Shown here piece after piece: positions 17,977-26,703 of a stretch of DNA of 64,000 nt. Made by a program: the position numbers and the translations under genes. The stretch covers positions 100,103 through 164,102 of the forward strand of contig CAMXWF010000003.1 of NCBI GenBank assembly GCA_947252645.1, given 5' to 3'. The DNA is from an uncultured Bacteroidia bacterium (GTDB lineage: Bacteria > Bacteroidota > Bacteroidia > Bacteroidales > CAJPTX01). Positions within the stretch are counted from its first letter, which is position 1. Every line of letters starts with the position of its first letter. The notes under the pieces were generated by a model, which saw only the letters and a list, made by a program, of their open reading frames with translations, had not been told where the DNA came from and did no database searches.

Positions 17977-18684
17977 ATGTCGCTCGACGAGCCGCGCTAT
18001 GCCCGACAGCTCCTGATGCCCGAAATAGGCCCTGAGGGGCAGGCGCGGCTGGCAAAGGCAAAGTTACTCGTGGTGGGGGCTGGGGGCTTAGGCTCTCCAG
18101 TCCTCTACTACCTGACGGCTGCGGGCGTGGGAACGATTGGCGTGGTGGACTGCGATGTGGTCTCCCTTTCCAACCTCCAGCGCCAGATTCTCTACGCGGA
18201 GGAGGACATCGGGCTCGCCAAGCCCCAAGCGGCCAAAGCACGCCTCGAGGCGCTCAACCGCCATACGGCTATCACGCCCTATGCCCAACGGCTAGACGGA
18301 GCCAACGTGCGGGCGATTGTCGGCCAGTACGACGTGGTGGTAGATGCCACCGACAATTACGTCACCCGCTGCCTACTCGATGAGGCCACCAGTGCCCTAG
18401 GCATACCGCTCATCTATGGCGCCATAGAGGGCTTTAGGGGTCAATGTGCCGTGCTGAATATGCCGCCTGCGGGCGCTAGCTACCGCGCCCTCTTCCCTAC
18501 GCCCCCAACGGGCACGGCGCCAAGCCCCATCGGCGTGGTGGGCGCCACGGCAGGCACTATAGGCAGCGTGCAAGCAAGTCAAGCCCTCCAGCTAGCCCTT
18601 GGGCATCGCCCAAGCCTGGCCAACCAGCTCCTGGTGGTAGATCTGTGGCATGGCAGCTGGGAAACGTATAGCATCCCCCAGTAG
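17977..18684 (+). CDS. thiF: ThiF-family adenylyltransferase lacking zinc cysteines
   Basis: A 235-residue E1-like protein. The ATG at 17977 (MSLDEPRYARQL) is preferred over one 13 codons earlier that overlaps thiH. The nucleotide-binding VVGAGGLGSPVLYYL, DVVSLSNLQRQILY and DATDNYVTR motifs are intact. ThiF/MoeB relatives normally carry two Cys-x-x-Cys pairs for zinc and a Cys in the crossover loop. Here YRCLF is YRALF, the loop reads APSPIGVVGA, and the C-terminal pair is absent. Only three cysteines remain, at VVDCD, TRCLL and GQCAV. Operon position indicates it adenylates ThiS, probably without zinc. Confidence 0.88.
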   Translation: MSLDEPRYARQLLMPEIGPEGQARLAKAKLLVVGAGGLGSPVLYYLTAAGVGTIGVVDCDVVSLSNLQRQILYAEEDIGLAKPQAAKARLEALNRHTAITPYAQRLDGANVRAIVGQYDVVVDATDNYVTRCLLDEATSALGIPLIYGAIEGFRGQCAVLNMPPAGASYRALFPTPPTGTAPSPIGVVGATAGTIGSVQASQALQLALGHRPSLANQLLVVDLWHGSWETYSIPQ

Positions 18685-18820
18685 GCTCTAGGGGGGCAGG
18701 CTGCGCAGCGCGTGGTGCCTTGGTACCCATGGATCGTGGCCCACGGTGCGGCAGGGAGAGCACCACACGCTGGTCATCGGTTGACCCGGCGTAATGGCGC
18801 ATTTCCCGCGCTGCACGCGG

Positions 18821-21013
18821 CTAGTTGGCGTACTCCGAAGTGAACTGGATACGCACCATCCGCATCTCCTGCTCTGTGATGTCGTCCTCCTTGAAGGCCT
18901 CCATGCATGCGTCTAGGCTTGGGGAGGTCTCCTGGGTACGCAGGAAGTCGTAGATGTCGGCCTGGAGGTCTTGGTCCACTAGCTGGTCCACGAAGTACTT
19001 GATACTGAGGCGCACGCCGGAGTTGACCACCGATTCCACGTCGGAGAGCAGGTCGTCGAGGGATATTCCGAGCGTATCGGCCAAGTCCTCGAGGTCCATT
19101 TTGCGGTCGATGCACTGGATGAGTTCCACTTTGTGCTGTGAGCGTAGGGGCACCGTGCGCACCACCACGGCACTCGGGGGGTCAATCTCCTGCTCCTCAA
19201 CATAGCGTGCAATCAGCTCCACGAAGGGCTGCCCGTAGCGCTTGGCTTTTCCTAGGCTCACCCCCGAGATGCTGGTCAACTGCTCGAGGTCCACGGGGTA
19301 CTGCAGGGTCATCTCCTCGAGCGCGGGGTCTTGGAAGATCACGTAGGGCGGTAGGTTGAGCTTGTGGGCCAAGTCGCGCCGGAGGCCCTTGAGCATTTTG
19401 AAGAGCGTATCATCCATCACCTGGGGCGCATTCTCCACGCCGGCCTCCTGGGGGGGCTGGGTATCGTATTGATGGTCCTCCACGAGCTCTAGGCCATGGG
19501 GATGGAGCAGGAAGGCTTTGCCGGTCTCGGTGAGGCGCAGGAGTCCGTAGTGCTGGATCTCCTTGCTGAGGTAGTTGTGCAGACAGGCCTGACGCACCAC
19601 GCCGGTCCAGTAGGCCTCGCCCTGGTCGCGGCCTAGCGCCCACTGCGCGAGTTTAAAATGCTCGTACATCTTGGTGTCGGTGGTCTCCTGCCCCATGATG
19701 ATGTTGACCACGTGCTTGGCCCTGAAGCCTGGGCCGATGGCCTGCACGACCTGTAGCACGGTGAGCATGGGCTGCATGCCCTCAAAGTGGCGCATGGGGG
19801 CCACGCAGTTGTCACAGTGGCCGCAATTGGGCTGGTCGTATTCCTCACCAAAGTAGTGGAGCAGCATTTTCCGTCGGCAATCGCCGCCCTGGGCGTAGTC
19901 GATGGTATCCAGCAAGAGCTGGCGCCCCACCTCCTGCTCCGAGACGCTCTTACCCTGGATAAAGCGCTCCATGCGCAGGACATCCTTGTAGGTGTAGAAG
20001 GCGATGCAGCGCCCCTCTCCGCCATCGCGCCCCGCACGGCCGGTCTCCTGGTAGTATCCCTCTAGGCTCTTGGGCATGTCGTAGTGGATTACGTAGCGCA
20101 CGTCGGGCTTGTCGATCCCCATACCAAAGGCAATCGTGGCCACGATCACGTCGGCCTGCTCTTGGAGAAAGGCATCCTGGTTGTGCGAGCGGAGGGCTGT
20201 TTCCATGCCGGCGTGGTAGGGCAAGGCCTTGATGCCATTGACCTGCAGCACCTCGGCCATCTGCTCTACTTTCTTGCGGCTGAGACAATAGATAATGCCC
20301 GACTTGCCGGGATTCTCCTTGATGTAGCGGATGATCTCCCGAGTGGCGTTGAGCTTGGAGCGCACCTCGTAGAAGAGGTTGGGGCGATTGAAGGAGGCGG
20401 CAAACACGCTGGCCGTTTTGTCAATCTCGAGGTTTTTGAGGATGTCGTCCTGCACTTTTGGGGTGGCCGTGGCCGTCAGGGCCATGATGGGCGCCCGCCC
20501 TATTTCATCGATCAGGGGGCGTATGCGACGATATTCTGGTCGGAAATCGTGGCCCCATTCCGATATGCAATGCGCCTCGTCGACTGCATAGAAGGAGGGT
20601 CGGATGTCTTGCAGAAACGACACGTTTTCAGCCTTCGTGAGCGATTCGGGGGCCACGTAGAGCAGCTTGGTCTTCTCCGCCCGCACATCCGCCTTGACCA
20701 GCTGGATCTGCTTGTGCGTCAGGCTAGAATTGAGGAAATGGGCCACGCCGTCGTCTTCGCTGTAGCCCCGCAGGGCATCCACCTGATTCTTCATCAGGGC
20801 TATGAGCGGGGAGATAATCACGGCCGTCCCGCGCAGCATGAGCGCTGGCAACTGGTAGCAAAGCGACTTGCCGCCCCCAGTAGGCATGAGTACGAAGGTG
20901 TCGTGCCCCTGCAGCAGGTTCCTTATCACCGCCTCTTGCTGCCCCTTAAACTGCTGGAAGCCAAAATAGCGCTGCAACTGCGCGCGAAGGGGTATATCCT
21001 CACGGTATTCCAT
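18821..21013 (-). CDS. recQ: ATP-dependent DNA helicase RecQ
   Basis: A 730-residue superfamily 2 helicase. Motif I is MPTGGGKSLCYQLPAL near residue 40, motif II DEAHCISEWGHDFRPEY, motif III ALTATATP, and motif VI YYQETGRAGRDG. A RecQ zinc domain follows with cysteines in CRRKML and NCGHCDNC, then a winged-helix region and an HRDC domain (LRRDLAHKLNLPPYVIFQDPALEEM). A C-terminal extension of about 100 residues follows. RecQ unwinds 3'-5' in recombination and fork repair. It is the last of a run of minus-strand genes and converges with thiF. Confidence 0.97.
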   Translation of the reverse strand: MEYREDIPLRAQLQRYFGFQQFKGQQEAVIRNLLQGHDTFVLMPTGGGKSLCYQLPALMLRGTAVIISPLIALMKNQVDALRGYSEDDGVAHFLNSSLTHKQIQLVKADVRAEKTKLLYVAPESLTKAENVSFLQDIRPSFYAVDEAHCISEWGHDFRPEYRRIRPLIDEIGRAPIMALTATATPKVQDDILKNLEIDKTASVFAASFNRPNLFYEVRSKLNATREIIRYIKENPGKSGIIYCLSRKKVEQMAEVLQVNGIKALPYHAGMETALRSHNQDAFLQEQADVIVATIAFGMGIDKPDVRYVIHYDMPKSLEGYYQETGRAGRDGGEGRCIAFYTYKDVLRMERFIQGKSVSEQEVGRQLLLDTIDYAQGGDCRRKMLLHYFGEEYDQPNCGHCDNCVAPMRHFEGMQPMLTVLQVVQAIGPGFRAKHVVNIIMGQETTDTKMYEHFKLAQWALGRDQGEAYWTGVVRQACLHNYLSKEIQHYGLLRLTETGKAFLLHPHGLELVEDHQYDTQPPQEAGVENAPQVMDDTLFKMLKGLRRDLAHKLNLPPYVIFQDPALEEMTLQYPVDLEQLTSISGVSLGKAKRYGQPFVELIARYVEEQEIDPPSAVVVRTVPLRSQHKVELIQCIDRKMDLEDLADTLGISLDDLLSDVESVVNSGVRLSIKYFVDQLVDQDLQADIYDFLRTQETSPSLDACMEAFKEDDITEQEMRMVRIQFTSEYAN

Positions 21014-21183
21014 CTATACCCTTTTCCCCCTGTGTATCTGGCTTCTGATACGTGTTTTCAAGCACAGCTCTAGACCCACAGCAACAAGCACCATCGCCCA
21101 CGCCGAGCCTGAAAGAAAATGACTCCCTCTCTCCTCTTGCATACCTCTCCTGCCCACCAGGGTAGACTTAATAACCCTTATTC

Positions 21184-21191
21184 AAAGGTAC
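21184..21191 (-). promoter_or_regulatory. -7 box for recQ (minus strand TACCTTTG)
   Basis: CAAAGGTA on the plus strand reads TACCTTTG on the minus strand, 171 bases upstream of the recQ ATG. Confidence 0.55.
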
Positions 21192-21732
21192 AAATATTCC
21201 CGCGAACGCCATAGAGTCCATGGCTGCGAGGCTGCCCCAAGGGCATTTCGGGCTACACGTAACATCACGTTACCCACCACCCGTACACCCATAATGACAA
21301 TGGACGCAAAGCCCCTACCCCACGGCCACTGAAACCTACACGCCTTCCCAGATAGGCCTAATGGCTGCGCCGAGGTGAGCAGGACTCCCGATGGTAGGGG
21401 ACCCAATCCTCCCTCCGCAATGCCCTCCTCGTAGCAAGTCTTCTTCCTCCTCGCCGCCCTCTTGAGACCGACCACCCAGACGCAGGGCTTGCCAAGGCCT
21501 GTGGGACAATATGGGCATTCCCCGTATGCCTGCGGGGCTGTGGTAGGCTGCTGGTATTTTAGGCCTGGAGAGAAAACTATTGCAGGCAAAGTGTGCAGTA
21601 GAGTGATGGGGGGCTTGCTGCGCAAAGGTCCATGGGGCGCATATCGGCCTCGTGGGGCCCCCGACGCCAAGGTCAACGGGCCAACCGGATGAGGGGCTCT
21701 CAAGGGCTATAGCACAGGGCAAGGAAGGCAGC
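21192..21732. other. intergenic stretch without a recognised gene
   Basis: This 540-base stretch between the recQ promoter and the tonB terminator has long open frames, but their translations are rich in Pro, Gly, Arg and Trp without domain features, so I treat them as chance in GC-rich DNA. No RNA gene or repeat was recognised. Confidence 0.5.
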
Positions 21733-21764
21733 AAAAGGCCCTCCCCGCGCCAGGCGGAGAGGGC
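21733..21764 (-). terminator. terminator of tonB copy 1
   Basis: Stem arms at 21738-21748 (GCCCTCCCCGC) and 21754-21764 (GCGGAGAGGGC) pair with one mismatch. On the minus strand the hairpin is followed by CCTTTTGC. It lies 24 bases past the stop. Confidence 0.7.
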
Positions 21765-21787
21765 TCAATCAGACAAACGACGGGGGC

Positions 21788-22555
21788 CTAATTCAGGGCA
21801 AACACCACCATCACGTTAGACGCCACACGCACTGGCTTACCATTGCGGGTGCCTGGCTTCCAGCGCGGGCTCTCGCGCACCACCCTGAGAGCCTCGCGGT
21901 CGAGCAGGGGATCGACTCCCTTTGTCACCTTGACGTTACTCACCTTGCCATCACGCTCAACCACAAACGACACCCGCACTGTACCATAAACACCCATCTC
22001 GGCGGCCACCTGCGGGTAGACGATATTCTGGTTGATGTACTCCTGGAACTTCTTCATGCCGCCCCCCCGGAACTTGGGCATAACATCGGCCTTGGTGATG
22101 ATCTGGTTGTAGTCGAAATTGTCCACAGGCTCGGGCTCCGGTTCGGGCGCGGCGGGTTTCTCCACCACTGGTGCAGGCTCCTCTTTCTGGACAGGGGCGG
22201 GTGTTGGTTTTGGTGTGACCTCTGGCGCCGCGGGCTCTGCTTTCGGCTCGGGCTTGGCTTGCACAGGGGCCTCCACCACGGGGGCTGGGCTAGGCTTGGG
22301 CTTGGGCTCAACCTTTGGGGCTGGCTTGCGGGCAGGGGCAGGCCTTGGGGTCTCCACGGGCGCCGGCTGTACCACTGGCTCTGGCTGCGCAGGCTCTGGC
22401 GTAACCTCGGGAACCTTCGCCTCCTCCACGGGGGCTGGCGGCGTATCGACTGGCGTCTCTACCTGCTTACCCCGGTAATAGTCCACTGCAAAGTAAACCC
22501 CCAATGCCAATAGGACTATCACTATTCCCAGTGCGACTAGTGTCTTTCTACGCAT
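21788..22555 (-). CDS. tonB: energy transducer TonB, copy 1
   Basis: A 255-residue protein with a short cytoplasmic start (MRRKTL) and one membrane helix (residues about 6-25). A Pro/Glu/Lys/Ala-rich periplasmic spacer runs to about residue 150. The C-terminal TonB domain has PKFRGGGMKKFQEYINQNI, YPQVAAEMGVYGTVRVSFVV, VKVTKGVDPLLDREALRVV and SPRWKPGTRNGKPV. It passes ExbB/ExbD energy to outer-membrane receptors such as the one at 59446; no exbBD genes are in this window. The TonB domain closely resembles copy 2, but the spacers are unrelated. Confidence 0.93.
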   Translation of the reverse strand: MRRKTLVALGIVIVLLALGVYFAVDYYRGKQVETPVDTPPAPVEEAKVPEVTPEPAQPEPVVQPAPVETPRPAPARKPAPKVEPKPKPSPAPVVEAPVQAKPEPKAEPAAPEVTPKPTPAPVQKEEPAPVVEKPAAPEPEPEPVDNFDYNQIITKADVMPKFRGGGMKKFQEYINQNIVYPQVAAEMGVYGTVRVSFVVERDGKVSNVKVTKGVDPLLDREALRVVRESPRWKPGTRNGKPVRVASNVMVVFALN

Positions 22556-22646
22556 AATTGCTATCTGCTTATATCCTCACGACCTCCCCGGCTCAAGATC
22601 TGCGCAGCGACAGGCTAGAGGCTGCCCTGCCCCCGGGGGTTGTGCG

Positions 22647-22654
22647 CAAAGGTA
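22647..22654 (-). promoter_or_regulatory. -7 box for tonB copy 1 (minus strand TACCTTTG)
   Basis: CAAAGGTA on the plus strand, 92 bases upstream of the ATG at 22555. Confidence 0.6.
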
Positions 22655-23390
22655 CAAAAAACGTTGGAGCCGAGCGCAAGCTGATCTGGTGGGTGCAGCA
22701 CCCACACCGCTAGCCCGCGAACCGCACAGCCCTGCGTGCGTGTGCCTGGATAAACAGGCATATGGCTGCTTGCGCCATTAGAACACACCTCGTCGTTTCA
22801 ATTTGCGCCGGGCAGGCTGGGGTCAAAAAGTCCCACTGTACGCAACACAAAACAACGGCTGCCAATGGCTACAAAAGCCTCTGCAAAACATACAGAACGC
22901 CGATTTAGAGTAATTTACCTTCAACGATATATGTAACCTCTCAAGGACATTGCCGTGCAGCACCTTCATGATACAAAGCAACCGCTGGACATCGTGGGAA
23001 GCCCCCAACATCGCGCAAAGAGGTAGCAAGGGGAAAAGTCCGTACGGGCTAAGCCCTGCCTGGGAGCGCAACCCAAGCCATGAGAGCCCTCAGCTGCCTG
23101 TGGTCCGCAAGCCCGCCCTGGGCTATACCCACGCTCACGGCAAGCACAATGGCCCTACACCCTAGCGACTCCCCTGCCGGGCTGCAAATCATGGTGCTGA
23201 CGCACCTAGTACCAGTCCCTAGCTGTCCTGCTGCAGTGGGCAGGCGACACCTAGCCCAAGAAGGCATCACCGCGCCGAACCACGCCTAAGGAGTGGGGCG
23301 TCTGGGGGTAAGCGAGCTAGGCCCTACGGGCGTAGGACTGGCTAAAAGTAGGTCCACAAAACCTCCCTTGTGCGCACCATGGCATGGAGA
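22655..23390. other. 736-base intergenic region, content unknown
   Basis: I see no credible protein-coding gene here; open frames are short and lack domain features. The part near 22830-22970 is more AT-rich than its surroundings (AACAACGGCTGCC, GATTTAGAGTAATTTACC). It could hold a small RNA, but I recognise no known family. Confidence 0.45.
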
Positions 23391-23423
23391 AAAGAAAAAG
23401 GGCTTCAGCCCCTGCTGAAGCCC
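23391..23423 (-). terminator. terminator of tonB copy 2
   Basis: GGGCTTCAGC / GCTGAAGCCC (23400-23423) is a perfect hairpin, and AAAGAAAAA at 23391-23399 gives a U-rich run on the minus strand. It lies 22 bases past the stop. Confidence 0.9.
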
Positions 23424-23445
23424 TGCATGCTGCGCTAAAACTGGG

Positions 23446-24147
23446 CTAATTGAGTACGAAGACCACCGGCACGTTGTAGCCGACGCGGGCGGGCTTGCCT
23501 CGCTGGCGCCCGGGGGACCACTTGGGGCTGCTCTTGACCACGCGGATGGCCTCACGGTCGAGCAGTGGGTCAACCCCCGATATGACCTTGACATTGCTCA
23601 CCGACCCATCGCGCTCCACAACGAACGAAACGCGCACGCGCCCTTGAATTCCGGCTTCCGCGGCTACCTCAGGGTACTTGGTGTTGTTCTTGATGTACTC
23701 GCGGAACTTGTCCAGTCCACCGCCCTGGAAGGTGGGCATCTCCTCGGCGAAGTAGATGATCTGTTCCTCTTCCACCTCCTCCTCTTCGCCAGCTCCGCTC
23801 TCCATGTACTCCGTCAGATCCACTGTGGCAGCCTCATCGAACTCCATGTCGAAGGGGTTCTCCTCGCTGAACTCCACATCGCGATCCACGATCTGGATTT
23901 TGGAAACAATCTTCGGGGCTTCGGGCGGAGCCGCTAGGGGCTTCTGCTCTTGCCGTTGCTCGGTGATCGGGATGATCTCCTCCTCCACTGCAGGCCCCTG
24001 GTCGCGCACCACCCCTGTATCTATCTCACCGCGCGACTTAACATTGAAGATCACGATGCAGATACCCAACGAGAGGCACAGGCCAATGAGGAAGAACACC
24101 AATTTGTAGCGTTCTAGATTTGCTTCCGGCGACTTCTTGATTTCCAT
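23446..24147 (-). CDS. energy transducer TonB, copy 2
   Basis: A 233-residue protein with a membrane helix at about residues 16-34 (LVFFLIGLCLSLGICIVIF) and an acidic rather than Pro-rich spacer (ESGAGEEEEVEEEQI). The C-terminal TonB domain has PTFQGGGLDKFREYI, YPEVAAEAGIQGRVRVSFVV, SGVDPLLDREAIRVV and SPKWSPGRQRGKPA. This is the form often seen next to biopolymer transporters in Bacteroidota. The TonB domain is near-identical in layout to copy 1, so the pair probably arose by duplication, with spacers suited to different partners. It has its own promoter and terminator. Confidence 0.92.
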   Translation of the reverse strand: MEIKKSPEANLERYKLVFFLIGLCLSLGICIVIFNVKSRGEIDTGVVRDQGPAVEEEIIPITEQRQEQKPLAAPPEAPKIVSKIQIVDRDVEFSEENPFDMEFDEAATVDLTEYMESGAGEEEEVEEEQIIYFAEEMPTFQGGGLDKFREYIKNNTKYPEVAAEAGIQGRVRVSFVVERDGSVSNVKVISGVDPLLDREAIRVVKSSPKWSPGRQRGKPARVGYNVPVVFVLN

Positions 24148-24201
24148 ACGCTTCTCCTATATTACTCGGCTCGGACACCCCGCAGCCGCAGTTTCCGACT
24201 C

Positions 24202-24209
24202 CAAAGGTA
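24202..24209 (-). promoter_or_regulatory. -7 box for tonB copy 2 (minus strand TACCTTTG)
   Basis: CAAAGGTA on the plus strand, 55 bases upstream of the ATG at 24147. Confidence 0.7.
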
Positions 24210-24343
24210 ACATTTTTCCACTCTATAGTTCCCTGCCTCGTCCAAAGTGAGCTAGGACAACCAGTCCAATTTGTTGCTTCCCGCCGATGCTGCGTGGGCA
24301 GAGAACCGTGCGGTGCGCTTGAGGATTCGCTCCCTCGGCGCGC

Positions 24344-24940
24344 CTAGCAGCCGTGGCCCTTTGCTTGGTAAAGCCTGGCTGCCGTGCACAGCTGGGCGTA
24401 GAACGCAGCCCCGAAAGCCCGCAGCAGCGGCTCCTTGAGGAACTCATGGAGTAGGAGGCCCTCCCGCGCACCCTTGTCCAGAGCCGCCCGGCAAATATGC
24501 CACTGGTCGTAGCGCAGCATGGTCATCATGCCCCGATGCTCTACCCTTATGGGATAAAGCGCGCACGAGATGGGCTTATCTACGGGTACCTTTCCCTGCT
24601 CTCGTAGGCGGGTCAATGTGCAGTAGAAGCAGCCCGCTTGTTGGCCCGCAAAGGCGCAGCGTCCGCCCCGCACCAGCTGGGTGACCCACTCGCCCGACGC
24701 GTCGCGATAGCTTACGCCCTGCGCCAGGGCCTGCTGGGCATCGGGGGGCAGGTGCGGCGCAATGGCGTGGCAGTGGGCTTCCAGCTGCTCCACCTCGCGG
24801 GGCACCAGGGGTGCACCACTCTCCCCCTCGAAGCAGCAGATTCCGTGGCAGGCCGCAAGGTCGCACGCAAAATGCGTGGCGAGGATGCGGGCATCAACAA
24901 TCTTATCGCCCAGCTGAACCAGTGCATGGCAAGAGGTCAT
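24344..24940 (-). CDS. DUF3109 family cysteine-rich protein
   Basis: A 198-residue protein with the spaced cysteines of DUF3109: FACDLAACHGICC at the N-terminus, GRCAF, GCFYCTL, ISCALYPI and WHICRAA. Conserved cysteines and the YPIRVE segment suggest metal or Fe-S binding, as in the YkgJ group; no activity is established. It starts 12 bases after the gpmI stop and is probably co-transcribed with it. Confidence 0.85.
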   Translation of the reverse strand: MTSCHALVQLGDKIVDARILATHFACDLAACHGICCFEGESGAPLVPREVEQLEAHCHAIAPHLPPDAQQALAQGVSYRDASGEWVTQLVRGGRCAFAGQQAGCFYCTLTRLREQGKVPVDKPISCALYPIRVEHRGMMTMLRYDQWHICRAALDKGAREGLLLHEFLKEPLLRAFGAAFYAQLCTAARLYQAKGHGC

Positions 24941-24952
24941 GGCGGCTGTGGG

Positions 24953-26491
24953 CTAGCTCAGCAGCGGCTTACCAGTCATGGCCGCTGGCTGGGGCAGCGC
25001 CAGCAGCTGGAGGAGGGTGGGAGCCACGTCGGCCAGGATGCCCGAACGCACGTGCTGAAAGCGGTCGGTCACGGCGATAATAGGCACGGGGTTGAGCGAA
25101 TGGGCGGTGTTGGGGGAGCCGTCAGCATTGACGGCGTTGTCGGCGTTGCCGTGGTCGGCGATGATCAGCATGTCGTAGCCGTGTTGCCGGGCGGCGGCAT
25201 AGAGCCGACCTACGCAGGCATCCACGGTGGCCACCGCTTTCTGGATGGCCGGGTAGACACCCGTATGGCCCACCATATCTCCATTGGCAAAATTGAGGCA
25301 CACGAAGGCGTATTTCTCCAGCGCGAGGGCCTCCACGAGCTTATCGGTGACTAGGTTGGCACTCATCTCGGGCTGCAGATCGTAGGTGGCCACCTTGGGC
25401 GAGGGCACTAGGATACGCTCTTCCCCGGGAAACACCGCCTCGCGCCCGCCCGAAAAGAAGAAGGTAACATGGGCATATTTCTCCGTCTCGGCAATGCGTA
25501 GCTGCTGGAGGCCGTGGGCCGACACCGTTTCCCCGAGCGTGTCGTGGAGGTTCTCCTTGTCGTAGGCCACCTCTAGCCCCTGGAAGGCCTCATCGTAGCG
25601 GGTCATGGTGACGTAGTGGAGCGGCACGCGCTGCATGCCCTGCTCGGGCATATCCTGCTGCGTGAGCACCATGGTCAACTCGCGCAAGCGGTCGGTACGG
25701 AAATTGAAGCAAACCACGGCATCGCCCGCCTGGATAGGCCCCACGGGCTGTCCCTGCCCGTCTACCACTACGATGGGCTCTATGAACTCATCGGTGACTC
25801 CACGGGCGTAGCTGTCCTGAATGCCCTGGGCGGGGTCGGTGCAGGGGGTACCCTCACCGTGCACCACCAGCTGGTAGGCCTTGCGGATGCGTTCCCAACG
25901 CTTGTCGCGATCCATGGCGTAGTAGCGCCCCACCACGGAAGCCACCTGCACCCCGGTACCCTTGAGCTCTGCCTGGAGTGCCTGCATAAAGCCAAGGCCG
26001 CTGTGGGGATCGGTATCGCGACCATCCATGAAGGCATGGACATACACCCGAGCCAAGCCTCGGCTATGGGCCATATGGCAGAGCTTGTAGAGATGCTTAT
26101 CGAGCGAATGGACCCCCCCATCGGAGAGCAGCCCCATGAAGTGGAGGGCCTTGCCCTCGTGCGCCGCGTAGTCCATGGCCGCCGTGAGGGCGGGGTTGTG
26201 CTCAATGGCCCCGCTCGCAATATCGCGGTTGATGCGCACCAGGTCCTGGTAGACGATGCGCCCAGCCCCAATGTTGAGATGCCCCACCTCGGAGTTGCCC
26301 ATCTGCCCCTCGGGCAGCCCCACCCGCTCTCCGCAGGTGATCAACTGGGCATGCGGATATCGAGCCCTCAGCGCATCGAGCTGCGGCGTGGGGGTGCTGG
26401 CAATGGCATCGCGCGTAGACCCATCCCCTTGCCCCCACCCGTCGAGGATAATCAGGAGAGCCCTACGGTTATCGTTCTTTTCTGGTTGCAT
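24953..26491 (-). CDS. gpmI: 2,3-bisphosphoglycerate-independent phosphoglycerate mutase
   Basis: A 512-residue enzyme of standard length. The alkaline-phosphatase-type metal site shows ILDGWGQGD, the phosphoserine GNSEVGHLNIGAGR, FMDGRDTDPHSG, NFRTDRLRELT, LNFANGDMVGHTG and DHGNADNA. It interconverts 3- and 2-phosphoglycerate in glycolysis and gluconeogenesis using manganese. It is transcribed from a promoter divergent from the sensor gene at 26704 and leads a two-gene unit with the DUF3109 gene. Confidence 0.97.
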   Translation of the reverse strand: MQPEKNDNRRALLIILDGWGQGDGSTRDAIASTPTPQLDALRARYPHAQLITCGERVGLPEGQMGNSEVGHLNIGAGRIVYQDLVRINRDIASGAIEHNPALTAAMDYAAHEGKALHFMGLLSDGGVHSLDKHLYKLCHMAHSRGLARVYVHAFMDGRDTDPHSGLGFMQALQAELKGTGVQVASVVGRYYAMDRDKRWERIRKAYQLVVHGEGTPCTDPAQGIQDSYARGVTDEFIEPIVVVDGQGQPVGPIQAGDAVVCFNFRTDRLRELTMVLTQQDMPEQGMQRVPLHYVTMTRYDEAFQGLEVAYDKENLHDTLGETVSAHGLQQLRIAETEKYAHVTFFFSGGREAVFPGEERILVPSPKVATYDLQPEMSANLVTDKLVEALALEKYAFVCLNFANGDMVGHTGVYPAIQKAVATVDACVGRLYAAARQHGYDMLIIADHGNADNAVNADGSPNTAHSLNPVPIIAVTDRFQHVRSGILADVAPTLLQLLALPQPAAMTGKPLLS

Positions 26492-26592
26492 GGTGTGCTA
26501 ATCTTATATACAGCGGGAAGTGTCGGGACGGTACACGTCAGGCTGGAAGCCCAGTTACGACATACCCTCCAGGGCACTTCGACTCACGGGGG

Positions 26593-26600
26593 CAAAGGTA
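26593..26600 (-). promoter_or_regulatory. -7 box for gpmI (minus strand TACCTTTG)
   Basis: CAAAGGTA on the plus strand, 102 bases upstream of the gpmI ATG. It is one half of a divergent pair with the box at 26635-26642. Confidence 0.6.
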
Positions 26601-26634
26601 TTGATTTCACGGGGAGTATGGATGCCGTTTTTCC

Positions 26635-26642
26635 TACCTTTG
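26635..26642 (+). promoter_or_regulatory. -7 box (TACCTTTG) for the sensor gene
   Basis: TACCTTTG lies 62 bases before the ATG at 26704. Transcription from here would begin inside or after two earlier in-frame ATGs, supporting the downstream start. Confidence 0.65.
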
Positions 26643-26703
26643 CGGGGTGTCGCCTGGCCTTGACCAACTCCAAGGCATGCCACGAACCGCTAACACGCCA
26701 AGC

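Noticed and set aside
21182..21703. 173-codon minus-strand open frame upstream of recQ
   Set aside because: Low-complexity Pro/Arg/Trp composition and no family features; treated as chance.
22880..23060. RNase P RNA-like strings (ACAGAACGCCGATTTA and GGGGAAAAGTCC)
   Set aside because: They occur in the wrong order for rnpB and no P4 helix or surrounding structure can be drawn.
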